From positions 62,001-126,000 of the forward strand of contig NZ_CAJYEB010000049.1 of assembly GCF_913773735.1 (NCBI RefSeq): 64,000 nucleotides of DNA, written 5' to 3'. Under the pieces are notes generated by a model. It was not told where the DNA came from. It worked only from the letters and a program-made list of their open reading frames with translations, and ran no database searches. A program made the position numbers and the translations under genes. Shown here in pieces: positions 1-9,379 of this stretch; the stretch's first letter is position 1, and each line of letters starts with the position of its first letter. This DNA is from an uncultured Massilia sp. (GTDB taxonomy: Bacteria > Pseudomonadota > Gammaproteobacteria > Burkholderiales > Burkholderiaceae_D).

Positions 1-500
1 GCCACGCCGGCGCGACGATCGTCGCCATCGCCGGCCCCGGCCCGGCCCCGCTCCACGCCCAGCGGGGCGAACGCCTGGCCCGCCTGCGCCGGCGCGCCGG
101 CCACCGCGTCCTGCTGGTCGACGCCACGCTGCTCGACGCCGCCGCCGGCGACTAAGACGACGTGCTGGTCGATGCCGGCGGCTGCGCCGCGCGCGACTGC
201 TGCTGCGCGCTGGCGGCGGCCCAGGTGGCGCTGGTGCCGGTGGCCCCGGGCGACGCCGATCCGGTGCGCAACTATGGGCTGATCGCGCGCCTGAACGCGG
301 CGCGCATGGCCAATCCCGGCCTGCGCGTGCTGTTCGTCGCCCTGGGCGACGGCGCGCCGCAGGCGCTACGCACCGTGCAGGCCTACGCGCGCGAGGTGAT
401 GTCCGGCCACGTCGCGGCCACGGTGCTCGACGCCGCCGCGCTGCGCGACGACGGCAGCCTGGCGGCGCTGGGCGACGAGGTGTTCGGCCAGCGGCACTGA
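1..500 (+). pseudogene. ParA/MinD-like ATPase, interrupted by an in-frame stop
   Basis: The frame that ends at the TGA before 500 can be read back to the window edge and crosses one stop, TAA at 153-155. Upstream of it the translation reads TIVAIAGPGP, then a region ending in RVLLVDA. Downstream it reads VLVDAGG followed by VALVPVAPGDADPV, which matches the order of the ParA family strands (start of the fold, Walker A', Walker B with the conserved D-A-G, then a V-P-V-P-like strand). The P-loop position carries GPGPAPLHAQRGERLA instead of a KGGxGKT motif, so ATP binding is probably lost as well. A GTG at 162 could start a 112-residue fragment, but no good ribosome binding site precedes it. The 5' end is outside the window. 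Degenerate gene is the best reading; a sequencing error at 153 would not restore the P-loop. Confidence 0.55.
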
Positions 501-556
501 CGCGCCGGCGCATCGCCGTGCTAGCATCCCGTCCATTCGACAACGACGGGGTGCCG

Positions 557-1411
557 ATGCGCGTTCCTCTCCTTTCCTCCCTCGACGCGCTGCTGCTGGA
601 CGCGCGCGCACGTCCGCTGGCCGGCTGGCGCCGGGGGCTGGCGGAATTCCTGATGTTCGGGGTGAAGGAGGCGCGCGCCTGCCTGTTCGCCGGCCTGTTC
701 TTCGGCGCCGTGCTGCTGGTGCCGCGCGCCGGCATCCTCGGGCTGCCGCGCTACGACGCGCTGCTGGCCATCGCGCTGGCGATCCAGGCCTGGATGCTCC
801 GCACGGGCCTGGAAAGCCGCGACGAACTGAAGGCGGTGTGCCTGTTCCACCTGCTCGGCTTCGCGCTGGAGGCGTTCAAGACCTCCAGCGGGATCCGCTC
901 ATGGTCGTATCCCGACTTCGCCTGGACCAAGGTGGCCGGCGTGCCGCTGTTCTCGGGATTCATGTACGCGGCCGTCGGCAGCTACATCATCCAGGCCTGG
1001 CGCCTGCTCGACCTGCGCGTGCGCCATCATCCGCCGCACTGGATGTCGGCCCTGGTGGCGCTGCTGATCTACGCGAATTTCTTCGCCCACCACTGGCTGG
1101 GCGACGCGCGCTGGTACCTGGCGGCCGTGGCGCTCGGCCTGTACGCGCGCACCACGGTGTATTTCCGGCCGCTCGACCGCGAGCGGCGCATGCCGCTGCT
1201 GCTGGGGTTCGTGCTGACCGGGTTCTTCATCTGGCTGGCCGAGAACGTGGGCACGTTCTGGGGACTGTGGCGCTATCCGAACCAGCTGGGCGCGTGGTCG
1301 GCCGTCCACGTGGGCAAGTGGCCGGCCTGGTCGCTACTGGTCGTCATGACCTTCACGATCGTGGCCAACCTCAAGCACCTCAAAGCGAAGATACATGTGC
1401 CAGCGCCGTGA
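557..1411 (+). CDS. DUF817 family integral membrane protein
   Basis: A 284-residue polytopic membrane protein with about eight hydrophobic segments. It carries the signature blocks of the DUF817 family: FGVKEARACLFAGLFF near the N-terminus, GVPLFSGFMYAAVGSYI in the middle, then LLIYANFFAHHW and FIWLAENVGTFWGLWRYP near the C-terminus. The biochemical role of DUF817 is unknown. Many His and Trp residues sit in or next to membrane helices, which could bind a cofactor, but that is inference. I chose the ATG at 557 because it begins the conserved region; an ATG-like start at 518 would add 13 unconserved residues. The gene is monocistronic and its last 32 bases overlap the convergent small gene at 1380-1541. 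Confidence 0.85.
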   Translation: MRVPLLSSLDALLLDARARPLAGWRRGLAEFLMFGVKEARACLFAGLFFGAVLLVPRAGILGLPRYDALLAIALAIQAWMLRTGLESRDELKAVCLFHLLGFALEAFKTSSGIRSWSYPDFAWTKVAGVPLFSGFMYAAVGSYIIQAWRLLDLRVRHHPPHWMSALVALLIYANFFAHHWLGDARWYLAAVALGLYARTTVYFRPLDRERRMPLLLGFVLTGFFIWLAENVGTFWGLWRYPNQLGAWSAVHVGKWPAWSLLVVMTFTIVANLKHLKAKIHVPAP

Positions 1412-1541
1412 CGCCGGTCTTGGCGAACGCCAGCGCAACGGGCAGCGCGCACAGCGCCAGCATGACACCGATGCGCACGCGCAGCGCGCGCTGCTTCTGT
1501 TCCTCCAGACGGGAAATCCGGTCGCCTGCCTCGTTGTTCAT
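1380..1541 (-). CDS. Small single-span membrane protein, 53 residues
   Basis: The product begins MNNEAGDRISRLEEQKQRA, a short charged and probably helical stretch, then has one hydrophobic segment (RIGVMLALCALPVALAFA) and a short C-terminal tail. The start is supported by a clear ribosome binding site, GAAAGGA, about five bases upstream of the ATG at 1541. It converges on the DUF817 gene and overlaps its 3' end by 32 bases. No family is recognised. The coiled-coil-like N-terminus followed by a single helix suggests a small membrane-anchored regulatory or assembly protein, but nothing more can be said. The reading frame is open far upstream of this start, so the start depends on the ribosome binding site. 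Confidence 0.55.
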   Translation of the reverse strand: MNNEAGDRISRLEEQKQRALRVRIGVMLALCALPVALAFAKTGVTALAHVSSL

Positions 1542-1777
1542 GGAAATCCTTTCATGTATGGTGAATAATGCAATCATAATACGGGGACGCGAAAACTGGC
1601 GACACGAATGGACGCGCCCCCCGAAGCGGCCGGCTGCACGCCGCGGCGCCCCCTGCACGCCGGGTCCCGTTTGCCGCGCGAAACATCCAGCGTACACCCA
1701 TCGTAAGTACAAATCCATGCGTTAGAATCAATACCTGGAATTCCTTTTTCGTATACGTCTGTTTTTATCCACGCCCC

Positions 1778-4270
<2,493 letters not shown>

Positions 4271-4297
4271 CACCGTACTGCCGTCCTGCCGCATGAC

Positions 4298-4326
4298 GCA
4301 GGGTGGGCACGGGATGCCCACCCTGC
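4298..4326. terminator. Perfect 12-bp hairpin between convergent genes
   Basis: The arms GCAGGGTGGGCA and TGCCCACCCTGC are perfect complements around a five-base loop (CGGGA). The hairpin lies between the 3' ends of the hybrid kinase (4270) and the S-adenosylmethionine decarboxylase gene (4334), so a bidirectional transcription end is the simplest reading. There is no T-tract on either side, so it is not a classical intrinsic terminator; it may instead be a dispersed palindromic repeat. Confidence 0.5.
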
Positions 4327-4333
4327 CGGATGG

Positions 4334-4723
4334 CTACCGCGCCGGCTCGGCAGTGACGCCCCGCGCGATCGTGCGCGTCTCGCAGGACTGCGGCCGCAGC
4401 GCCGCCTCGATCAGTTCCAGCGCCAGTCCCGGCCGCGCCGCGCCGCACATGAACACGTCGGCGGCGGCGAAGCCGCTTTCCGGCCAGGTGTGGATCGAGA
4501 TGTGCGATTCGGCCAGCAGCAGCACGCCGGTCACGCCGCCGCCGGCGCCGAAGGTGTGGAAGTGGCCGTGCAGGATGCGCGCGCCCGCCGCCAGCGCGGC
4601 GCGGCGCAGCAGCGCATCGATGGCGGTGGCGTCGCGCAGCAGCGCCGGGTCGACGCCGTGCAGGTCGGCCAGCAGGTGCACCCCGCTGGCGGCGTGCGCG
4701 GTCGCGGCGTCCGCCCCGCTCAC
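4334..4723 (-). CDS. speD: S-adenosylmethionine decarboxylase proenzyme, prokaryotic SpeD/SpeH type
   Basis: A 129-residue protein of the short AdoMetDC class 1B family (usually 115-135 residues). It makes decarboxylated AdoMet, the aminopropyl donor for spermidine synthesis. The self-cleavage and pyruvoyl-forming site is visible as AESHISIHTWPESG, with cleavage expected between Glu72 and Ser73. The His in the HGHFHTFG block before it and the Cys in DVFMCGAA after it match conserved catalytic positions. The start is the GTG at 4723, which overlaps the TGA of the upstream 60-residue gene (GTGA), so translation is coupled. It is the last gene of the DUF350-SPFH-DUF4178-small protein-SpeD operon and faces the divergent aminopropyltransferase gene across that operon. 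That context argues for a dedicated decarboxylase for this locus rather than the housekeeping enzyme. Confidence 0.9.
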   Translation of the reverse strand: MSGADAATAHAASGVHLLADLHGVDPALLRDATAIDALLRRAALAAGARILHGHFHTFGAGGGVTGVLLLAESHISIHTWPESGFAAADVFMCGAARPGLALELIEAALRPQSCETRTIARGVTAEPAR

Positions 4724-4902
4724 TTGTGCCCGCCCCCGCCGGAATACCCGCCGCCAAAGCCGCCGGTGCCCCCGCGCGTGCCCGCCGTCCAGCTGCTGGC
4801 GCCGGAACGCGTCGACGTCGATTCGGACAACATGCTGAACCAGCTGCCGCAGGTGGCGACGATGGTCACGAACAGCGCGTACAGGAAATAACGGTTGTTC
4901 AC
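4720..4902 (-). CDS. Gly-rich single-span membrane peptide, 60 residues, in the polyamine operon
   Basis: The product starts MNNRYFLYALFVTIVATCGSW, a single membrane segment, then has a Ser/Thr-rich linker and ends in FGGGYSGGGGHK. The start is a GTG at 4902 that overlaps the stop of the upstream DUF4178 gene (GTGA), and its own stop overlaps the start of the decarboxylase gene in the same way. This double coupling is the main evidence that it is translated. No domain is recognised. The glycine-rich tail after a membrane anchor suggests a small partner of the DUF4178 or SPFH protein. Its function is unknown. Confidence 0.7.
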   Translation of the reverse strand: MNNRYFLYALFVTIVATCGSWFSMLSESTSTRSGASSWTAGTRGGTGGFGGGYSGGGGHK

Positions 4903-6347
4903 TGGCGGTCCTTCCCGATGAACGAGGGCGGCAGCGCCAGCGCCAGCAGCCCGACCAGCACCCAAGGCGCTGCGCCGCTGAAATGCAGGACCAGCGGCAC
5001 GAGGTTCAGCAGCACCAGCCACAGCAGGAAGCGGCCGGTGCGCGTGACGCGCGCGGGCGCGCCGGCGCCGGTGGCGCCGCCCTGCGCGGCCGGCAGCTTG
5101 AACCACAGGCGCACCTGGTCGTACGCCACCCGGCTCGAGCGCGACCAGGTGAACTCCTCGTCCGACAGCTCGGACGACAGACGGACCGGCCCGTGCTGGT
5201 ATTCCGCCACCCGCACGGTGTCGCCCGCCTGCGCCTTCCAGTAAAACGCACCCAGCACCTGCTCGGTGCGCGCCGGATAGTCGTAGAGTTTGGTGAACGC
5301 CACGCGGTCGTGCCGCACGGCCACCGCGCCCGCCTCGGCCGGCCACTCGTCCATGCCCTCGGCACGCCACCACTCGCCGTCGCTCTCGATCAGCCAGGAA
5401 AAGCCGGCGCGCCCGCCGCCGTGCAGCAGGTATTCGGTCCAGCGGTTGCCCTCGTCGTCGGCGCGCACCAGCGCGCCCAGCACGCGCGTCTCGCGGCCGT
5501 TGACCTGGCCGGTGCTGCCCAGCGGCAGCGTGAGCGGCGTGCGCCCGGCTTCCTCGCCCTTGGCCAGCACCTGCACGACGGGCGTGGCGGCGTCCAGCTG
5601 CGCGCGGCAGGCCTGGCACACCAGGCTGGCGGTGATGCCCGGCAGGTAGGCAATGGCCGTGCCGCACTGCGGGCAGGACAGCGATTCGACGCGGCCGCGG
5701 TACTTGCCGGCGCTGGCCTTGATCGCCTCGTCGTCGCGCAGCAGCTGGCAGCCCATCTGTTCGAGCGTGACGGCGGCGCCGGCGTACAGCGCGGGACGGT
5801 CGCCGTCGGAATAGTCGAGCGTGACGAAGTCCGAGCCGCGCCGGAAGTCGGCCACGCGCGCCTCCCAGCCCGCGCCGACGCGAAACGGCAGCTCGCCCTG
5901 GCCGGCGATGCAGCGCGCGCTGCGCCGCTCGGCCGCGATGTAGCGGCCGGCGCCGGTCTCCATCTCGCGGCCCGGCTGGATCGCCTCGAACACCGGCCAG
6001 CCCACTTCCAGCGCGCGTTGCAAGGTGATGACGTAGCGTCCGGCCGAATCGCCCAGCCAGCCGTTGCCGCCGTCGCCGAACAGCAGGTACCACTCGTTCC
6101 AGATGCCGCCCGACCAGCGCAGCTGGATGCGTCCGACCACGGTGAACGCGCGCTCGCCGTACCTGCCCGACGTGCCGATCTGGATCGGGGAATAATCCTC
6201 CAGCACGGCCGCCATCTTGCCGAGGTCGCGCACCGCGTCGGCGTCCTTGACGACCACGGTGCGGCAGAAATCGCACACGGCCATCACGGACGCGTGCGAC
6301 TTGAACTCGAGCGGCGCCCCGCAGCCGGGGCAGGAAACTGTCTGCAT
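4899..6347 (-). CDS. Zinc-ribbon protein with two DUF4178 domains and a C-terminal membrane hairpin
   Basis: A 482-residue protein. It starts with a zinc ribbon (CPGC then CDFC), followed by a first DUF4178 domain (PIQIGTSGRYGERAFTVVGR and WNEWYLLFGDG). A second zinc ribbon (CPQC then CQAC, around residue 220) leads into a second DUF4178 domain (LPLGSTGQVNGRETRVLGAL and WTEYLLH). The last 60 residues hold two hydrophobic helices. DUF4178 has no established activity; it is known to occur near DUF350, PspA or SPFH proteins and polyamine genes. The product is most likely a membrane-anchored cytosolic scaffold. The ATG at 6347 lies ten bases after the SPFH gene and the stop overlaps the next GTG start, so it sits in the middle of a compact operon. 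Confidence 0.8.
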   Translation of the reverse strand: MQTVSCPGCGAPLEFKSHASVMAVCDFCRTVVVKDADAVRDLGKMAAVLEDYSPIQIGTSGRYGERAFTVVGRIQLRWSGGIWNEWYLLFGDGGNGWLGDSAGRYVITLQRALEVGWPVFEAIQPGREMETGAGRYIAAERRSARCIAGQGELPFRVGAGWEARVADFRRGSDFVTLDYSDGDRPALYAGAAVTLEQMGCQLLRDDEAIKASAGKYRGRVESLSCPQCGTAIAYLPGITASLVCQACRAQLDAATPVVQVLAKGEEAGRTPLTLPLGSTGQVNGRETRVLGALVRADDEGNRWTEYLLHGGGRAGFSWLIESDGEWWRAEGMDEWPAEAGAVAVRHDRVAFTKLYDYPARTEQVLGAFYWKAQAGDTVRVAEYQHGPVRLSSELSDEEFTWSRSSRVAYDQVRLWFKLPAAQGGATGAGAPARVTRTGRFLLWLVLLNLVPLVLHFSGAAPWVLVGLLALALPPSFIGKDRQ

Positions 6348-6357
6348 GCGTTGCCGT

Positions 6358-7389
6358 CTAGCCGATCAGTTTCTTGAGCAGCTCGGCCTTGGCGCCGTCG
6401 TAGTCGGCCTGCGAGATCAGGCCCTTGTCGAGCAGTCCCTTGAGCTTGGCCAGGCGCTCCTCCACCGGCTCGGCGGCGGGCGCGGCCTGGGGGGTGGCGA
6501 CCTGCTGCGGCGCGAACGCCCCGCCCAGTCCCTGGGCCATGGCCTGGCCGATGGTCGCGCCGGCGCCCAGGCCCGCGCCGATGCCGGCCAGGCCGCCCTC
6601 GTTCTGCGCCGCCAGCGGGATGCTGGACGCGGCCTGGAAGCGGGTGTAGCCGGTCATCTTGTCGCTCGACAGCGACCCCTTCATGCCGGCCGAGATGCGT
6701 TCGTCCAGCGCGGCCTGCAGTTCTTCCGGCAGGCTGACGCTGGCCACGTTGAACTGGTCCAGTTCGATGCCGTAGCGGGCGAACGCCACGCTCAGGTCCT
6801 TGCCGACCTGCTGCGCCATCAGGCCCTGGTTGGCGGCCATGTCGAGGAAGGCCACGTTGGCGCCGCCCAGCGAACTGGCCATCGTGGCCAGCATGATGCC
6901 GCGCAGCTGGTCCTCGACCTCGTCGCGGGTGTACACGTCGCGCGTGCCGCTGATGGCGGTGAAGAAGGCGCGCGGATCGGCCACGCGGTACGAGTACATG
7001 CCGAAGGCGCGCACGCGGATCATGTCGAAGTCCTTGTCGCGGATCGTGATCGGCTGCGGCGTGCCCCATTTGCGGCCGGTCTGCACGCGCGTGCTGAAGA
7101 AATACACGTCCGACTTGAACGGCGAATCGAACAGCTTGTCCCAGTTCTTCAGGTTGGTCAGCACCGGCAGCGTGCGCGTGGTCAAGGTGTGGGTGCCGGG
7201 GCCGAACACGTCGGCGATCGTGCCTTCGTTGACGAACACGGCGACCTGCGACTCGCGCACGACCAGCTGGCCGCCGTTCTGGATCTCGAAATCCTGCATC
7301 GGGAAGCGCCAGGCGATCACGCCCTCGCTGTCCTCGTTCCACTGGATGACGTCGATGAACTGCTTCTTGATGAACGAACCGAGGGACAT
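6358..7389 (-). CDS. SPFH (band-7/flotillin-like) protein with C-terminal SHOCT domain
   Basis: A 343-residue protein. The N-terminal MSLGSFIKKQFIDVIQW and LVVRESQVAVFVNEG are typical of the cytosolic SPFH subfamily often labelled virion-core-like. The SPFH core runs to about residue 220, followed by a Gly/Ala-rich linker and a SHOCT domain (VEERLAKLKGLLDKGLISQA) over the last 35 residues. SPFH proteins oligomerise on membranes and organise microdomains; SHOCT is a short oligomerisation module. There is no N-terminal membrane helix, so contact with the membrane probably goes through DUF350 or DUF4178 partners. I chose the ATG at 7389 because AAAGGAG lies six bases upstream of it, rather than an in-frame ATG seven codons earlier. 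The DUF350 gene is 31 bases upstream and DUF4178 ten bases downstream. Confidence 0.85.
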   Translation of the reverse strand: MSLGSFIKKQFIDVIQWNEDSEGVIAWRFPMQDFEIQNGGQLVVRESQVAVFVNEGTIADVFGPGTHTLTTRTLPVLTNLKNWDKLFDSPFKSDVYFFSTRVQTGRKWGTPQPITIRDKDFDMIRVRAFGMYSYRVADPRAFFTAISGTRDVYTRDEVEDQLRGIMLATMASSLGGANVAFLDMAANQGLMAQQVGKDLSVAFARYGIELDQFNVASVSLPEELQAALDERISAGMKGSLSSDKMTGYTRFQAASSIPLAAQNEGGLAGIGAGLGAGATIGQAMAQGLGGAFAPQQVATPQAAPAAEPVEERLAKLKGLLDKGLISQADYDGAKAELLKKLIG

Positions 7390-7420
7390 GGCAGGCTCCT
7401 TTGCGGGCAATGGGGATGGT

Positions 7421-7807
7421 TCAGGAAATGCAGCCGGCGTTGACCAGGCCGATCGACAGCGAGATGGCGCCCAGCAGGCCGCCGAACGCGCAGTTGTCCG
7501 CCTCGATCTGGTCGCGCGCCATGCGCAGCAGGCGCGTCGCCACGACCCACACCACCAGCTGCACCAGCGCCGCGCCGGCGGCCCAGCCGGCGAACTCGAC
7601 GTAGTCCGCCGTATGCATCAGGCTCGACGCGATGGTGGCCGAGAAGCCGATCAGGCTGCCGCCCAGCGACAGCGCGGCCGCGCCGTTGCCCGCGCGGATC
7701 AGCGCGACCTCGTCGTACGGCGTGACCCGGGTGTACACGACAAAAAACGCCAAAACCAGCGCGGCAGCCGTCAATAGATGCAGCAGATAGTTTAGGATGG
7801 CGGGCAC
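7421..7807 (-). CDS. DUF350 (YjfL-like) membrane protein, first gene of the operon
   Basis: A 128-residue protein with four hydrophobic segments, including an early YLLHLLTAAALVLAFFVVY, the DEVALIRAGNGAAALSLGGSLIGF block and a closing GGLLGAISLSIGLVNAGCIS. These are the features of DUF350, the family of E. coli YjfL. Its function is unknown; members sit with PspA-like, SPFH, DUF4178 or polyamine genes. I start it at the GTG at 7807 because a GGAG sequence lies six bases upstream; a TTG at 7831 would add eight residues. It is transcribed divergently from the aminopropyltransferase gene, with only 60 bases between the two starts, so both operons probably share one control region. Confidence 0.8.
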   Translation of the reverse strand: MPAILNYLLHLLTAAALVLAFFVVYTRVTPYDEVALIRAGNGAAALSLGGSLIGFSATIASSLMHTADYVEFAGWAAGAALVQLVVWVVATRLLRMARDQIEADNCAFGGLLGAISLSIGLVNAGCIS

Positions 7808-7867
7808 GAAATTCTCCGAAGAAATGGCCAAGATGTTATCACCCGCATCTTAGAACAAAAACACCGA

Positions 7868-9379
7868 ATGACCAAAAAAATCCTGATCCTGTCGGTTTTC
7901 GTCGTGGCGTCCTGCGGGCTGGCCTACGAACTGATCGCCGGCGCCCTGTCCAGCTACCTGCTGGGCGACTCCATCCTGCAATTCTCGACCATCATCGGAT
8001 GCTACCTGTTCGCCATGGGCGTGGGCGCGCACCTGTCGAAGTACGTGGCCGACGCCGACGTGCTGGAGCGCTTCATCGACATCGAGCTGGCCGTGGGCCT
8101 GATCGGCGGCGTCTCGGCCGCGCTGCTGTTCATGACCTTCTCGTGGATGACGGCGCCGTTCCGCACGCTGCTGTACGTGCTGGTGTTCCTGATCGGCGCG
8201 CTGGTCGGCATGGAGGTGCCGCTGGTGATGCGCGCGCTGAACGCGCGCCAGACCGCGTTCAACGAACTGGTGAGCCGCGTGCTGACCTTCGACTACCTGG
8301 GCGCGCTGGCCGTCTCGCTGCTGTTCCCGCTGGTGCTGGCGCCCTACCTGGGCCTGGTGCGCACCGGTTTCCTGTTCGGCATGCTCAACGTCGGCGTGGC
8401 CTGCTGGACCCTGTACGTGTTCCGGCGCGAGCTGGTGCACCTGGCCGGGCGGGCCATGCGCGCCGGCGCCGTGCTGGTGCTGCTGGTGGCGGGATTCGGC
8501 CTGTCGGACCGGATGGTCGACTGGGGCGAGCACGGCCTGTTCGGCGACGAGGTCGTGTGGTCGTCCAGCACGCCCTACCAGCGCCTGGTCGTCACGCGCT
8601 GGAAGGACGACCTGCGCCTGTACATCAACGGCAACCTGCAATTCTCCTCGCGCGACGAGTACCGCTACCACGAGGCCCTGGTGCACCCGGTCATGGCCGC
8701 CCTGCCCTGGGCCAGGAACGTGCTGGTGCTGGGCGGCGGCGACGGCCTGGCGCTGCGCGAGATCCTGCGCTACCCGAACGTGCGGCACGTCACGCTGGTC
8801 GACCTCGACCCCGCCATGACCGGCGCCTTCACGCGCCGCGCCGAACTGGCCGCGCTGAACCACCATGCCTTCTCGGACCCGCGCGTGAAGGTCGTGAACG
8901 CGGACGCCGCGGTCTGGCTGCAGCAGAATCGCGAGGTGTTCGACGCCGCCATCGTCGACTTCCCCGACCCGTCCAGCTTCGCGCTCGGCAAGCTGTATTC
9001 GGTGCCGTTCTACGGCATCCTGGCGCGCCACGTGGCCGAGCACGGACTCATGGTCGTGCAATCGACCTCGCCGTTCTTCGCGCCGCACGCCTACTGGACC
9101 ATCGACGCCACGCTGCGCGACGTCGGCCTGCACACCTGGCCCTACCACGCCTACGTGCCCTCGTTCGGCGAATGGGGCTTCATCCTGGCATCAAAGAGCC
9201 CCGGCTACGTGCCGCCGGCCGGCTACGCGCTGCCGATGCGCTGGCTGGACGCCGACACGACCCGCGCGATGTTCGCCTTCCCGCCCGACATGCGGCGCCT
9301 CGAGATGGCGCCCAACCGCCTGAACACGCAATCGCTGGTGCGCGAGTTCGAGCACGACTGGCGCCAGGTGATCCGCTGA
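7868..9379 (+). CDS. Membrane-embedded polyamine aminopropyltransferase (SpeE-like)
   Basis: A 503-residue protein. The N-terminal 210 residues form about seven membrane helices, and the C-terminal half is a spermidine synthase fold. Visible catalytic features are STPYQRLVVT (polyamine pocket Tyr-Gln), YRYHEALVHPVM, the nucleotide-binding loop GGGDG at residues 289-293, LVDLDPAM for the ribose of decarboxylated AdoMet, and AAIVDFPDPSS, in which both Asp of the D-x-x-D catalytic pair are kept. It should therefore transfer aminopropyl groups at the membrane; the acceptor cannot be read from sequence. Soluble SpeE proteins are about 290 residues long, so the membrane domain is an addition. It is translated from the ATG at 7868 and coupled by ATGA to the FAD gene. 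The decarboxylase that makes its donor is encoded in the divergent operon. Confidence 0.88.
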   Translation: MTKKILILSVFVVASCGLAYELIAGALSSYLLGDSILQFSTIIGCYLFAMGVGAHLSKYVADADVLERFIDIELAVGLIGGVSAALLFMTFSWMTAPFRTLLYVLVFLIGALVGMEVPLVMRALNARQTAFNELVSRVLTFDYLGALAVSLLFPLVLAPYLGLVRTGFLFGMLNVGVACWTLYVFRRELVHLAGRAMRAGAVLVLLVAGFGLSDRMVDWGEHGLFGDEVVWSSSTPYQRLVVTRWKDDLRLYINGNLQFSSRDEYRYHEALVHPVMAALPWARNVLVLGGGDGLALREILRYPNVRHVTLVDLDPAMTGAFTRRAELAALNHHAFSDPRVKVVNADAAVWLQQNREVFDAAIVDFPDPSSFALGKLYSVPFYGILARHVAEHGLMVVQSTSPFFAPHAYWTIDATLRDVGLHTWPYHAYVPSFGEWGFILASKSPGYVPPAGYALPMRWLDADTTRAMFAFPPDMRRLEMAPNRLNTQSLVREFEHDWRQVIR

